Shown here in pieces: positions 37,901 to 50,198 of a stretch of DNA of 64,000 nt. Source of the DNA: Ichthyophthirius multifiliis (lineage: Eukaryota; Ciliophora; Oligohymenophorea; Hymenostomatida); contig NW_004085941.1 of the NCBI RefSeq assembly GCF_000220395.1, forward strand, positions 1 to 64,000, written 5' to 3'. The notes beneath the pieces are model-generated. The model did not search any database, was not told the origin of the DNA, and was given only the letters and a program-made list of their open reading frames with translations. The first letter of the stretch is position 1. Every line of letters starts with the position of its first letter. Made by a program: the position numbers and the translations under genes.

Positions 37901-40482
37901 GTACCATAAAAAATATAAGGCTCTTTTTTTTCAACAAAGTTTAATGTAGAAATTGTTATTTTTTCATCAGGAAATTTTTCGACTTATTTTATTAAAAATA
38001 ATAAATAATAATAAATATATAAATATATACAATAATATATATATATATATATATCTATATATATTTATAAGTATATATAGATATATTAATAAATATAGAT
38101 ATTTTAATATAACTATACAGATATTATTACATTTTTTATTTTTATATATTTAAAAGTAAAAATATATAATTATAAATATATATATATATATATATATTTA
38201 AATATAAATATGTATATATATATTAATGTTTATAATTTGAAAGTTTCTTTTTTTTTAAAAAAAATAATTTTTAAAAACAATAAAATTAATAATAAAAGGA
38301 TTTTATATAAAATAATATTATTTTTTTTATTTATTTGTTAAAAAAAAAAATATATAAAATAATAAAACAAAAACAAAATCTATATATAAATAAATTTATA
38401 TATTTATATATATAAATTTTAATAATATATATATTTATATAATTAATGATATATATAAAATATATTTATATAATATATATATATTTATTTTTACATAAAT
38501 AGTTTCCATATTTATCATAAAATTATGTAGAAAACAAATTTTACTAATTTTTTTATTAACATAAAATATTGTTTTATTAATTAAGTTTATATCCATTATT
38601 AAAAATTAATAAATTTTTATTTATATTTTCTAATTATTTATTAATAATATTTTAGATATTATGTTTAAAAAAAATAATTTTTGTATCACAATATTAAATA
38701 GAAAATTTGATATCTTCTATATTATCTAATTTTTCATTATCAAAAATTATATTTTTAATTTAATGAATTTATTAAGTATTTTTTTATTCTAATATATTTT
38801 GCAATGAACATATCTATAAATTTTATAATAAAGAATCAAATTTAAACATAAAATTATAATCTGAGCCTGGAAAATAAAAAAAGTTAAAACGAATATTTAA
38901 ATCATTATAATCATCATCAATTTGATTTAATTTGTTATTTATTTCAAACATTTTTATAGTCATATTTGATGATAAACTATTAGGCTATAAAATTATATAT
39001 GTATATGATTATATATATACATATATATATATATTTATATATTTATATATTTTTTTTACGTCTTTATAATATGAAAATGATGCATAAGAAAAGCTTATGT
39101 CTTTTTCAAACATTTTTTTATTTAAAAAATGCAATTTTTCTATATCTTTAGTTGAAAGTAGAAGACATTTTGCAAATTTGGTTTAAATTAAAAATAAAAA
39201 ACTATTTTCAAGAATTTCTATATTTATAAATTTATCTGTTTTTTTTTGTTTTCTTCTTTAATAGTTTTTTCATTTTTATCTTCTTCGTCGTCTTCTAATA
39301 GATCAATATAAATATTTTCATTTAATTATTACATTTTGTTTTTTTATGTTTTTGGTGTATTATTTATTAATTTTTATTATAAAAATTTTTCTGTTTTCAT
39401 TTATAAATCATCCTATTGTGGATATGCTTTTTATTAACTTTATTATTATTATTAAATTATTTAAGGTTCATTTAATAATTTATAAATTTCATCTGTCTTT
39501 TAAAATATGAGACTTTTTTTAAATACAAAAACTGTATGTTTTTCATTAAGAATTTTAAATGTTTCAAGCTATTGTTTTAGAAACGTTATTTGAGCTTTTT
39601 GTACTAAATTACATTTTGCTGTTTTGAGATTTTATTTATATTCAGCTTAATTTTATATAAACATTTCATAATTGTTTAAATTTTCATCATAAAATTAGCT
39701 AATATCAAAGGCATATATTATATTCTATTTTTTTTTTTTAATATAAATATAAATATAAAAAGATAAAAAAGATATATTTATTTTAATTTTCTTTACTTTA
39801 TTGTCTACTACAAAAGCTATTTTTTTTTCATTTTAAATTTATATATTTATAACACTTTTTGTTGATTCATCTAAACAACATACTTAAATATTCTTTAATT
39901 ACCAAATATCTATTATTTCTATATTTTTTCCATTTCCTGCACATATTAAAAACCTACTATATTTCTAAACAACTATAGGAACACATATTTGTACATTTTA
40001 AATACTCTTAAATATACTATGTGGGGAAATATTTGTACATCTTCCATCTTATATATCCCATATTCTTATTCTATTATCAGTATGTATAGATAATAATGCT
40101 ATTGGCATATCTTTCTTTTTTTTATAATATTTTTATTTTTATTTTATTTATTTTATATATTTTTTTGTTTTTTATATTCTTTTTTTTTATTTATTTATTT
40201 TACTAAAATATTGTATATCGGCTCATTTATTATTTGTAAACATGTGATATTACCAACTGTTTATGATAATGAAGGTGTACAAAATATTTAAGGTTCATAT
40301 TTTATTTAATCTATTTATTAAGAAGTATTTATTTAATCATTTTATAATTTCCAAATTATTATTTCTCCGTTTAAACCTCCAGTTATTAATGTAGATGTAT
40401 TTTTTATATTCTAATAATGAGTTATTTTATGATAGTTTGTTAAATTGGTTTATAAGCATATTGGTAAAAATAATTTCGGCAT
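34954..40482 (-). CDS. WDR7: WDR7/rabconnectin-3 beta-like protein
   Basis: Rabconnectin-3 beta subunit; with the alpha subunit (DMXL) it regulates V-ATPase assembly on endosomal and secretory membranes. The start is the ATG at 40482 (MPKLFLPICL). The first propeller shows LITGGLNGEIIIWKL, HTDNRIRIWDIQDGRCTN and FLICAGNGKNIEIIDI, the last two aligning with the family segments CLWDVSDGRC and EILVVDA. A second set of blades is at about 37950-37260 (IFYGTESGKVIGFS, IYAVYYHPIQDYIIVLTNEG, LLHFWNIGTQRFER). Helical repeats follow (about 36900-35600) with DLCSSEFLPIV. The final blade is KHIAAFSLQDSCLRIWKVGP then GFFGAILGMGG, as in the family's C-terminus. TGA is at 34954-34956. Short introns are frequent. 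The 500-bp AT stretch at 38000-38510 must be an intron or hide a tiny exon; two adjacent genes are the alternative, but the parts complement each other as one WDR7. Confidence 0.78.
38000..38510. other. Unusually long AT intron inside the WDR7 gene, with TA microsatellites
   Basis: Pure A/T with TA tracts around 38036-38056 and 38173-38200 and more near 38395-38485. It separates the first-propeller part from the second. Other introns in this window are mostly 25-120 nt, so this one is exceptional if it is a single intron. Confidence 0.5.
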
Positions 40483-40766
40483 TTTTTTTTTAAAAAAATA
40501 TATTTATTTCTAAATTTTTTATTATTTATTATTTATATTTTACAATTTTTATTTTTTATTTGATATAAAATAATATTTATAAAATGAAATTAAAATACTT
40601 TTATAAAAAAATCAATTATTATATTTCTAAATATAAAAATATAATAAAATTAATTAAAATACAAACAATACATTATTGAACACTAAAATTAAATATATAA
40701 ATTTTATATAAATTTAAATATAATATTAATATATATAAAAAAAATATATATTAAACGTAAATATAT

Positions 40767-42354
40767 ATGTTAAATTAAACTAGATCATTGAGCAATTCTA
40801 GATAAAAATAAAATTAAAGTAAAACTAATTGCTAATAAAAGTTGGTTTCAGATTATATATTACCTGTTTTAACACTTAATAAAGATAATTCTGTATTAAA
40901 CTCTAATAAAAAGAAATAATATAATACAAATAATTCTTAATAAAATCATTTTTTAATATCTAAAAATAATTCTAATAATAATCAATATATTATTTATAAA
41001 TAAAAACACAATTAAAATTTTGATTAGAAAGTAACAAAAAAATTAACATTTAAAATTATAATATTAAATTTAAAAGATTTAAATTCTAGTATTATTAAAT
41101 GCTTTAAGAAAATAATTTAAATCTAATTAAATAGTAACATTAGAAATGTGTTTAAACGTCTAATAATTATTGATATTATTATAATCATAAGAAAATTTAT
41201 ACGGAGATGATATGAAAACTCTATTTTAAATTCTTTTTTAAATGATATATTGTACAGATTAGAATATTTTAAATACTTTTTAAAGTATAGATAATAATAG
41301 AGAATTGAATTTTAATTCAATAAATCCTTACTTTTATTATGTTAATGTTTTTAAATAATAAGTAGAAAATAATTTAAATATTCAAAATGAAATTAAAAAG
41401 GAAAAAGATCATATAATTGAATACTTAAACTAATAAATTTAGGATTTAAATAAATAAATAAAAAGTGAAAATATAAAATGGTAACTTAAAATAGATTAAA
41501 ATAATTAAGAAAACGAAAAATAATTATAGATTTTAAAAGAAAATGTAAATAAATTACATTTTTATTTCAATTTAAATAAAAAAAAAGATATTTGAGTTTA
41601 ATGAAAATTTATTCAATCATTAAAAAGAAATAAATTTACTAAAAGAACAAATTATAAAAAAAAATATAAAATTGGATGAATTAGAAGCCAAATTATAAAA
41701 ATAAGGTTTATAAATATATGATTTACAAAATTAAAATTATGAATTTAAATAATAAAACTAAAAACTTTAGGATAATTATAATCTAGAAATTAATAAAGTT
41801 AAAGATTTAGAAAATTAGAAATAAGATTTATTAAATAAAATGCTTAATTTAACACCTAAATAATCATTTAAAAATGTATTTAATTATTAATATTTATATT
41901 TATTTTTTTAATATTTATTTATTTTAAATTAGTTGTTTAATAAAATTGGAGTTTTATATAGTTTAGATGATTAAATATAAAGTACATCAGATAAAATGAT
42001 ATTATTATAATAAAAAATAGAAGAAAATATGGCTGAATTATCTCTTTTAAAAGTATAATAAGTTAATTAAAAAAAAAGGTCTGGAAAAAAATAATTCACC
42101 TTAAATATGTAAGTTAAAAAGAATACTGATTAAGAGAGATAAATTTCTCTTTCTCCAAGTAAACTAAAAATTATAGATAATAAAAATTAAATTATTAGAC
42201 TTTAAAGTATGTAAAATTTTCCTTAATAATAAATAAGTATGTAAAAAATTTAATTAGTAAATACTTAAAATGACATTTATTCAAGTAAAAAAAAGAAAAT
42301 TCTAATCTTAAAATAAAAAATAATAGTTTAACTGAAATAGATGAAGAAATATGA
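40767..42354 (+). CDS. Unrecognised coiled-coil protein
   Basis: Start at 40767 (MLNQTRSLSNSRQK). The first ~90 residues are Ser/Asn/Gln-rich; a moderately conserved-looking segment follows (TLEMCLNVQQLLILLQSQEN, FQSIDNNRELNFNSINPYF). From about 41370 it is continuous heptads (EIKKEKDHIIEYLNQQIQD, LLKEQIIKK, QDNYNLEINKVKDLENQ). An intron of GTATTT...AAATTAG type is at about 41875-41933. The tail is basic and Ser-rich and ends EIDEEI then TGA at 42352-42354. The best frame shifts after A-runs near 41035, near 41585 and near 42290, as expected from homopolymer miscounts. Length is about 500 residues. It could be a centrosomal, basal-body or cytoskeletal coil, but nothing identifies it. Confidence 0.6.
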
Positions 42355-42492
42355 TTTTCTTTATTTTATTTTTTTCCTTTTATTTTTTTCCATATAAAAA
42401 TATATATAAATATATTATAATTATAATTAATATCGATTATTATTTGAAAGTAAATGAATTATATCTTTTTTTTAAATTATATTTGTTAAAAA

Positions 42493-43504
42493 ATGATTTT
42501 AAGAAATATATTAAAAAAACATTTTAATGTTTTTAATTAAAAAATTTAATAAAAGATGCTTCTTTTTTCGAATTATAAAATAAAAATGAAAAAATATAAA
42601 AAAAGTTATACTAAATAATATAAAAACTGGAGTCCGAATCTCCTTTTAATGAATCTGAAAAAACTATGATGATAATGATGAATTTGGGAAGTTAAAAATT
42701 AATACATTAAGAATTCGATGAATCATATAAAATATTATAGAGGCTTTCTGAGCATTTAAACTTGTATCAAAATATAAATATGCCTTTTTATTAATATCTT
42801 TTACCAGGAATATTATTTAGATAAGCTAACATTTTAGAAAAATAAAATTAAGTAGAAAAAGCATTGGAAAAATACATTGAGGTAGTAACAAATATAGAAG
42901 ATTTTAATGAAAATTCAGAAACTTTAATAGAGGAAAATATTCATTTATTAGGAAAAACATATGAGCAATTAGGAAATATATACAAAAAGAAAGGAAATGA
43001 TGAGAAAATGATATTATTTTATGAAAAAGCATTAACTTTAGCTGAAAAAACTTATTAAAAGAATTCGTTTTTTCGAATAAAAATAAATTCAATATTAGGA
43101 GACTTTTATAGTAAAAAAACAATTAAAAATGTATTCCTTACCTTGAATTTATTATTTAAAATATTGATATTAATATCTAATAAGAAAGTCATGTTTTTAC
43201 ACTTGCTTGTATTTAATTTATTGAATTTTGTTTAAAAAATAAAGAATTTTTAAAAAATTTAGACATAAATTTTTTTTCTTTGATTGAGTAAAAAACTTAA
43301 TAAAAAGTAAACTTTATTGACCCTATGTAAATTTCAATTATTTATAGCTTAAAAGGCGACTATCTAACTTTAATAGGAGATATAAATAATGCTATTTTAG
43401 CATATGATTAAGCTTTAGGTATTGCTCTGAAAACATTCAAGAAAGAACATTAATTTGTATAAAATATAATGGAAAAAATAAAAAAAAATATTTAAAAAAT
43501 ATGA
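42493..43504 (+). CDS. TPR-like repeat protein
   Basis: Plus-strand gene immediately downstream of the coiled-coil gene. The opening part, in the frame DASFFELQNKNEKIQKKL, leads to ESESPFNESEKT. The main part has helix pairs typical of tetratricopeptide repeats: LPGILFRQANILEKQNQVEK and ALEKYIEVVTNIED; then LLGKTYEQLGNIYKKKGN and FYEKALTLAEKTY; and a final pair LKGDYLTLIGDINNAILAYD with QALGIALKTFKKEH. TGA is at 43502-43504. The region 43120-43330 shifts frame after an A-run and is less certain. The true start is uncertain: the ATG at 42493 is out of frame with the main part, and the ATG near 42667 would give a shorter protein. No specific TPR family is recognised. Confidence 0.55.
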
Positions 43505-43708
43505 ATAATAAATGTAAAGATATTTTAATATTAAAAAATTTATTTTAAAAGATATAATTTTTTTTATAAAAAAAAAAAAAAAAAAAATTATAATAATTAT
43601 TAATATAAAAAAATAAATAAAAAAATAATAGATATACATATATTATCAATAAAATATTAAGATTATAAATATTTAATAATAATAATAAAAAAAAAATTAT
43701 TTATTAAA

Positions 43709-43752
<44 letters not shown>

Positions 43753-45891
43753 TTATATAATAATAGTATATATACTTATAATAAATATAAATATTTTAAT
43801 AAAAATAACTTTAAAAATATTAAAAATAAAAAAAAAAAAAATTATTATAAATAAAATGATAATAATCAAAATTATAATAATTTTTTTATATAATAATAAT
43901 TTACATATATATTAATTTTTTAATAATATAAGTTTAAATATTTTTATTTATTTATTAATTATTCTTGCAAAATTTAATATATATTTTATTAATTTAATTT
44001 TTTTTTTTATTTTTTTTTTTTACAATTAGAAACTTAATAATTTATAATTATCATTTAAATATTTTTTAATTTTAATAAAAAATTATAATTATTATGTTAT
44101 TTAAATAATATATTAAAGATATATAATATTTAATAATAATATTTTTTAATTTGTTATATAAATAAAAAATTTTTTATTATAATTAAATGAAACTAATTAA
44201 TTTAATTTTAATATATTACTTTTATATAGTTATACATTTTTATTATATATATACATATAATATTAAAATTAATATAAATTCAAATATTTTATTAAATGAT
44301 TTTAGGCTAATTTTATATGGTATAAATTATATAATTATTTTTTTTATGATATTTATAATTGATAAATTTTTTTATTTATATACTATTATGCACAAAAGTA
44401 TATAAAGAAACAATATACTAAATATAAAAATTAATTTTTTTTTTTCAGTTTTTTAATTAATATCTTATTTTATTAAATATTAGCATTTGTTTAAAAATTT
44501 ATTATAATTTTAAATATATTGAGTATAATAATAATATTCTAGTTATAGTTTATTTATAAATATAATTAATAATAAAAAAATGTTTTTTATATATTTATTT
44601 ATATAAATTATTTATATTCCTATTATTTAAATTAATATTCTCTGATTATTATTATATATTTAAAAAAATATATATAATTATATTAAATAAAAATTAATTT
44701 TTTTCTTTTATTTTTTATATATTATATTTTATTAAGTTTTTTTTTTAATTAAAATACTATATTAATTTTATTTAAAATTCATTTTAATTTAAGAAAAATA
44801 ATTTATAAATTATAAAATTTAATTTATTATATTATGTTTAACTATCAGAATTGAACTTATATTAAATATTATTTTAAAATTTAAAATTTTCATAAAAACA
44901 ATTAAATTTTTATTACATAGTTTAATTAAATCAATTAGGTTTATTTATAAAATAAAAATCTATTAAACCTTTATTATAAAAAAAACATTATTTTCAAAAG
45001 ATTAATTTTTATTTAGTGCAAAGATTCTAATAGATTATTTAATATCATAAAATATTTTTAAATATTCAAAAAAAATAATAATACTTTAATTGAAATTTGT
45101 TAGGTAATCAAACGCAATTATATTTATATCTCTATTTAAATATATTAAATAAACATTTATGTTAATTTAAAGGTGTTTTTATTAATAATTAAGAATATTT
45201 CTTTTTATTAATTAAATATAAATATTTAATTAAATAAATTTAAATTAATATTTAAATTAATTTTTTTTATTAAACATTAAAAACATATTTAATAAAAGAA
45301 TTTTTTAAAAATTATATGATACTAAAATAATAATAAAATTATATATCTTTAAAATAATGAAACAAAAAAATTTATTTATTTTATTTTAATTAATTAAATA
45401 ATCATAATAATAGTTATAAATATTTAAGTTATAATTTTTTTCATTTATAAAGTTTTTATTCTAATATTAAAATTCAAAAAAAAATTTAATATCTATATAT
45501 TTAAATTATTTATTATATTATAAATATTTCTTATATTTTTATTTAATTATTTAATATATCTATTCTATAATATTTTATTATTTTGATATGTATAATAAAT
45601 TCTATTTATTTACAAAAATATAAAAATGCTTTTTAACTAATAAATAAATATATCTAAAATAAAGATAAAAAAAATATATTAATTTTTTTGTAATTTTTAA
45701 ATTTAAATATATTTTTATTATTTCTGCAAAAATTCTTTTGATATTATAATTATTTAAAACATAAATAAATATAAAATTAAAAAATATATATATATATAAT
45801 AAGTTTATTCTAATTATTTAATATTTTTATAAAATAGTAAAAAATAAATAAATTATTATAAAAACAAAACTAAAATATTAAAAAAATTGAA
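43505..45891. other. 2.4 kb AT-rich spacer with (AAT)n
   Basis: Long low-complexity region; a pure (AAT)n run at about 43708-43750 and many A-runs. It holds the NRAMP 5' region. I see no further gene. Confidence 0.6.
43708..43750. repeat. (AAT)n microsatellite
   Basis: About 14 perfect AAT units. Confidence 0.9.
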
Positions 45892-47331
45892 TGATGTAAA
45901 TACCATTAGAAATCAGCGATGATAATTCTTTTAAGTTTTCATTAAGGGAATTATTTTTATATTTTGGTCCAGGTCTTCTCGTATCAATTGCTTATTTAGA
46001 TCCAGGGAATTTATCAGCAGATATAGATTCAGGAACATCTGGAAAATACCATTTACTATGGGTATTATTTTTGTCAACATTATTAGGATATTTTTTCTAA
46101 AACCGTGCTATGACGCTAGGTTTAGTAGCCGGGAAAGACATGGCTAAATTATGCCGAGTGTATTATTCTCGTAAAACATCAATTTTATTATGGAGTATGT
46201 GCGAAATAGCAATAATGGGGAGTGATGTATAGGAGGTTTTAGGAAGTGCATATGCTTTGAATGTTTATTTGGATTAAAAATCTGGATAGGAGTATTATGC
46301 ACTATTATTTCGACAATGTTTATTCTTTAATAAAATAAATTGGATAAAGAAAATTGGAATTTCTATTTGCCTTTTTTAATAGGAATCATGGCTATTCTTT
46401 TTTTATTGAACTTGGATTAATTCAACCTGATCCAAAAGAACTTTTTAAAGGTATTTTTATACCTTATGTTCCTAATTCTGCATTGTAGTAAATGGTGGGA
46501 CTTATTGGATCTGTTTTGATGCCGCATAATTTATATTTGCATTCATCTTTAGTTTAAGAGAAAAAAATTCACAAATAAAATATTGGCTTGTTGAAAAAAT
46601 CTATTTTCTATTTTAAAATAGAAACGGGAATTTCACTTCTTGTTTCCTTTTTTATTAGTATGGCTGTTATTGGGACTTTTGCTTTTTGGTATGTCCCTGG
46701 TGGTGGTCCAGATATTGATTTAACATAAGCTGGGGATTATTTAGATTCTCATTTTGGAATTTATGCTAAATATATTTGGGGAGTGGGACTTTTAGCAGCT
46801 GGATAATCTTCTACTATTACAGGCACTTTGGCAGGTTAATATGTAATGTAAGGGTTTATTAAATTTAATGTTGGTAAATTTAAAAGAGCTTTCTTTACTA
46901 GATTGGTTGCTATTGTACCTTCTATACTTATTGCTTTTTTGGGTGATAGTAATTAAGATTTTAATAATTATTTGAATGTTTTATAGGCTATATAATTACC
47001 TTTTGCTATTATACCGTTACTTAAACTTTCTTATAATAAATAAATTATGGGCAATTTTACTATTGGTAAAATTGAAATTACACTTTTGAGTATACTTTCA
47101 GCAATTATTATTGGAGTTAATTATTATATTCAAGTGCCAGATAGTATTGACTGGAGTTAATTTTAGGTTTATATTGTCATAATTGTTATGGCTTTATATT
47201 TCTTATTTATGGTTATTATTCTTTTTACTAAACTTAAACTTTAATTGTAATCTGATTAAGATTAGACTAATAATTCAAAAATTTATGAAAAACCGACATA
47301 TGATTTAAAATAAATTTAAAAAACAGAATGA
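45892..47331 (+). CDS. NRAMP/DMT1-type divalent metal transporter
   Basis: Proton-coupled Mn/Fe(II) transporter of the SLC11 family. Helix 1 carries the metal-binding motif DPGN (AYLDPGNLSADIDSGT) and helix 6 the partner motif MPHNLYLHSSLVQ. Other family landmarks are FGPGLLVSIA, NRAMTLGLVAGKDMAKLCR, CEIAIMGSDVQEVLGSAYAL, the loop WYVPGGGPDIDL, LLAAGQSSTITGTLAGQYVM, and LPFAIIPLLKL before the last helices. About 480 codons are spread over one apparently intron-less unit. Between about 46255 and 46440 the family sequence (LFGLKIWIGVLCTIISTMFI, then FIELGLIQPDPKELFKGIFI) is split between frames. Each switch lies beside a T- or A-run, so I read them as base-count errors rather than a real pseudogene. 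The C-terminal tail after helix 11-12 is short and Gln-rich. Likely sited in an endosomal or plasma membrane. Confidence 0.92.
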
Positions 47332-47781
47332 TTTTTTTTTATAGAATAAAATTAATTAAATGATTAGAATATTTATTTATATCCAATATTAATTGATTTT
47401 ATATTATTATAATGTATTTAGTTGACAATTTTTTATTTATAATTTTAATATTTAATTATTTTTATAGTTATAATTTAATATTTAAATTAAAAGTTTAAAA
47501 AAAATATATAAGTTTAATAAAAATATTTTTTAAAAAAATATATTTTTCTTCAAGTAAATAAAATAATATGATTTTTTTTAAAAAAATATAAGTTTAATTA
47601 AAATTTAAAATAACATAATAACTTTATAATTTATATGTTATCTTAAAATATATAAATTTTTTTTATATTTTATTAAAATTGCTTTAAAAATAAAATATTT
47701 TTCTTTACTTTTTTTTAAAATTAATCAATAATATTTATAATTTTTTTTTTATTTTTATATATTATTTTATTTTATTTTGTT
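47332..47781. other. Convergent 3' spacer
   Basis: 450 bases of A/T between the ends of the NRAMP and CK2 genes. Nothing recognisable. Confidence 0.5.
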
Positions 47782-49033
47782 TCAATTTCCATTTGTATTC
47801 ATCTAATTCATATTATTTTTAATTACATCAAAGTAAGGATGTTCGATAGCATCTTTTGGGGTTATTCTTAATGCCTAATAAATTAATAATAAATAAGTAG
47901 ATTATTTATAATTCTAAATATACATGATCATAAACAAGCATTTTTGATAATAAATCTATTGCTTATTCATTACAAAGATGTCTATTTTCATCAGTAACAA
48001 ATTTATTCCATGGTTTTTTAGGATAACTAATAATATTAATATTTTTTATTAAAAAAAAAAGATATAAATATTTACTTTCCCAATATTTTATTATAAGCTG
48101 GATCTAAAATCAAATCATATTTTTTAATATATTTATAAAGTTCTTCAGTTCCTAAAACTTTAGCTATTTTAACTAATTAATCATAATTATCAGAACCTTA
48201 AAAGAAAGGTTCTTTTTTAAAAATCTTATATTTATTAATAGAAAATAATAAAATAATAAAAAAAAAAAAGAAACCATAGATGCAAGCATAGCTCCAGTAC
48301 TCCAAATATCTAAAGAATAATCATAGTAATTTTAATCAACAAGAAGTTCAGGTCCTTTAAAGTATCTAGAGGCGACCTCTCAAAATAAATAAATAATTTT
48401 TGTTTAAAATAAAAGTCAAAAATAATAAAAAAGATAAAAATATAGTTATTTATATAAATTTTAAATTTATAAACAAAAAAATATTTACTCTAACATTATA
48501 GTCTTATCCTGGATGATAAAATTCAGCTAATCCCCAATCTATGACTTTAAGAAGCTTTTATTTGGGATCTACAATAATGTTTTGGGGTTTAATATCTCTA
48601 TGCATAATTCCTTTGCTATGACAATAATCTAGTGCTTTCATTATTTCAAACAAATAAAATCTAATTTCGTAATCTGAAAGATTTGGAAACATACTGCGGA
48701 AGTCAATGTTTTCTATTTATTCAAATATCTTAAAGGAAAATTTATTTTTAAATTATTTTTATATAAACCAATGATGGTGTTTTCGATGCAGAATCCCGTA
48801 CTACATCTTGAAGTTCAACTATATTTGGTCCTCCTTTGAGAATTTGTAAAATTTTTATTTCTCTTTTTATTTTGCTCTTTTTTACTGGTTTTAGGACTTT
48901 TATTATTATTTTCTTTTTGGTTAAAACACTTATGCCGTCAAATACTTCAGAATATTTTCCTCTTCCTATTTTTCTAATTACTTCATAGTCATCTTAATTA
49001 CTATTTTTATTATTTATTTTATTGTTTAAATAT

Positions 49034-49070
<37 letters not shown>

Positions 49071-49201
49071 TATATTTATTTGAAATTTTATTTAAACCCC
49101 CATTCATTTTCGTATTCATCATAATTCCAATATTCTTTAGGCATTAATTAGTTTATTTTTGCATAATACTTTGGAAGAACTACCTTGCTTGATGGATTCA
49201 T
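47782..49201 (-). CDS. Casein kinase 2 catalytic (alpha) subunit
   Basis: Constitutively active acidophilic Ser/Thr kinase. After the start ATG at 49201 the protein runs ...[16 protein letters not shown] long AT intron follows (about 49008-49096), and then [20 protein letters not shown] with the CK2-specific glycine loop. Further motifs are [13 protein letters not shown] (the basic K-K-x-K-x-K-R-E stretch), GGPNIV, the catalytic loop [23 protein letters not shown] (DWG in place of DFG is diagnostic of CK2), [48 protein letters not shown] and [13 protein letters not shown]. It ends DAIEHPYF plus a short Asn-rich tail. At least six AT introns interrupt it. It converges with NRAMP, and upstream it is divergent from the IP3 receptor gene across 1 kb. 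Confidence 0.96.
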
Positions 49202-50198
49202 TTAACTTTTTTTAATTTTATTATTAATATATTATTTTAATTATATACTCTTTTTTTTATTTTATTTTTTTTTAAATATAAAATAAAAATAAAAAATCAA
49301 GAAATCAAGAATAAATGATGAAATTATAATAATTAAAAACTTTAAAATATTATTAATTGCTTGTTAATATATGTACTATTTTAAAATTTAAATTATATGT
49401 ATATATTTTTTATAAATACATATTATTATTCTTTATATATCTTTTATTAATAATAAAAATAATATAAATTATTTATTATTATTTTACTATTTATTGTTCA
49501 ATTATAAAACATGATCTTAATTTATGGTTACAATATAAATAAATTATTTACTTCGTTTAAATACTTCAGATAAAACTCTTAATTTACAGTATTTAATTTA
49601 TAAATAAATAAAATTTATATATATTTAAATAAATTAAGTTTTTTAAGCAAAATTTATTTCGCTCTTAAAATATTTATTAATTTTAAGTTTTTTTTTATAA
49701 TTAAAATGTATGTATTTTTATAATTATTGCTTTTTTAATAAGCAAAGACTATTACTATAAATTTAAGGTGTTTAAATTTTTTTCATAAGTTTAACATATT
49801 TTTAATATTTAGCTTAAAATCTTTTAAGAAATAATAAAATATATACTTTTTTATAATTTTTTTTTTTTTTTATTAATTAAAATAATATTGAAAATTAAAA
49901 TATAAAGGATTATTGTTTTTATCAAAAACTCTTTACTAATATTTTATTTGTAAAATAAAAACTTTATTTTGAATATTCAAGAAATATAATATGTATTTTA
50001 TTTTTTTTAATAAGTTTGGTTAAATAAATAGTTTTATTTATTTTTATATGTAAAAAAAAAAAAAATAACTTTTAATATTATTTTATAAATTTATATAAAT
50101 GTTTTATATACATTACAAAATTTATATTTAAAAAAAAGTAATTTTAAAATAAATATATTTAAAAAATATATATATAAATAAAATATATATTTATATTA
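49202..50198. other. 1 kb spacer between divergent CK2 and IP3R genes
   Basis: A/T-rich, holding the two 5' regions. No specific element recognised. Confidence 0.6.

Noticed and set aside
42904-44405. Several small Phe/Ile/Tyr-rich frames on both strands
   Set aside because: Antisense of the TPR gene or frames in pure A/T spacer; codon content is explained by base composition alone.
44187-44405. Possible 72-residue membrane peptide
   Set aside because: Only Ile/Leu/Tyr/Asn codons expected from A/T; no homology signal, and it sits in a 2.4 kb desert.
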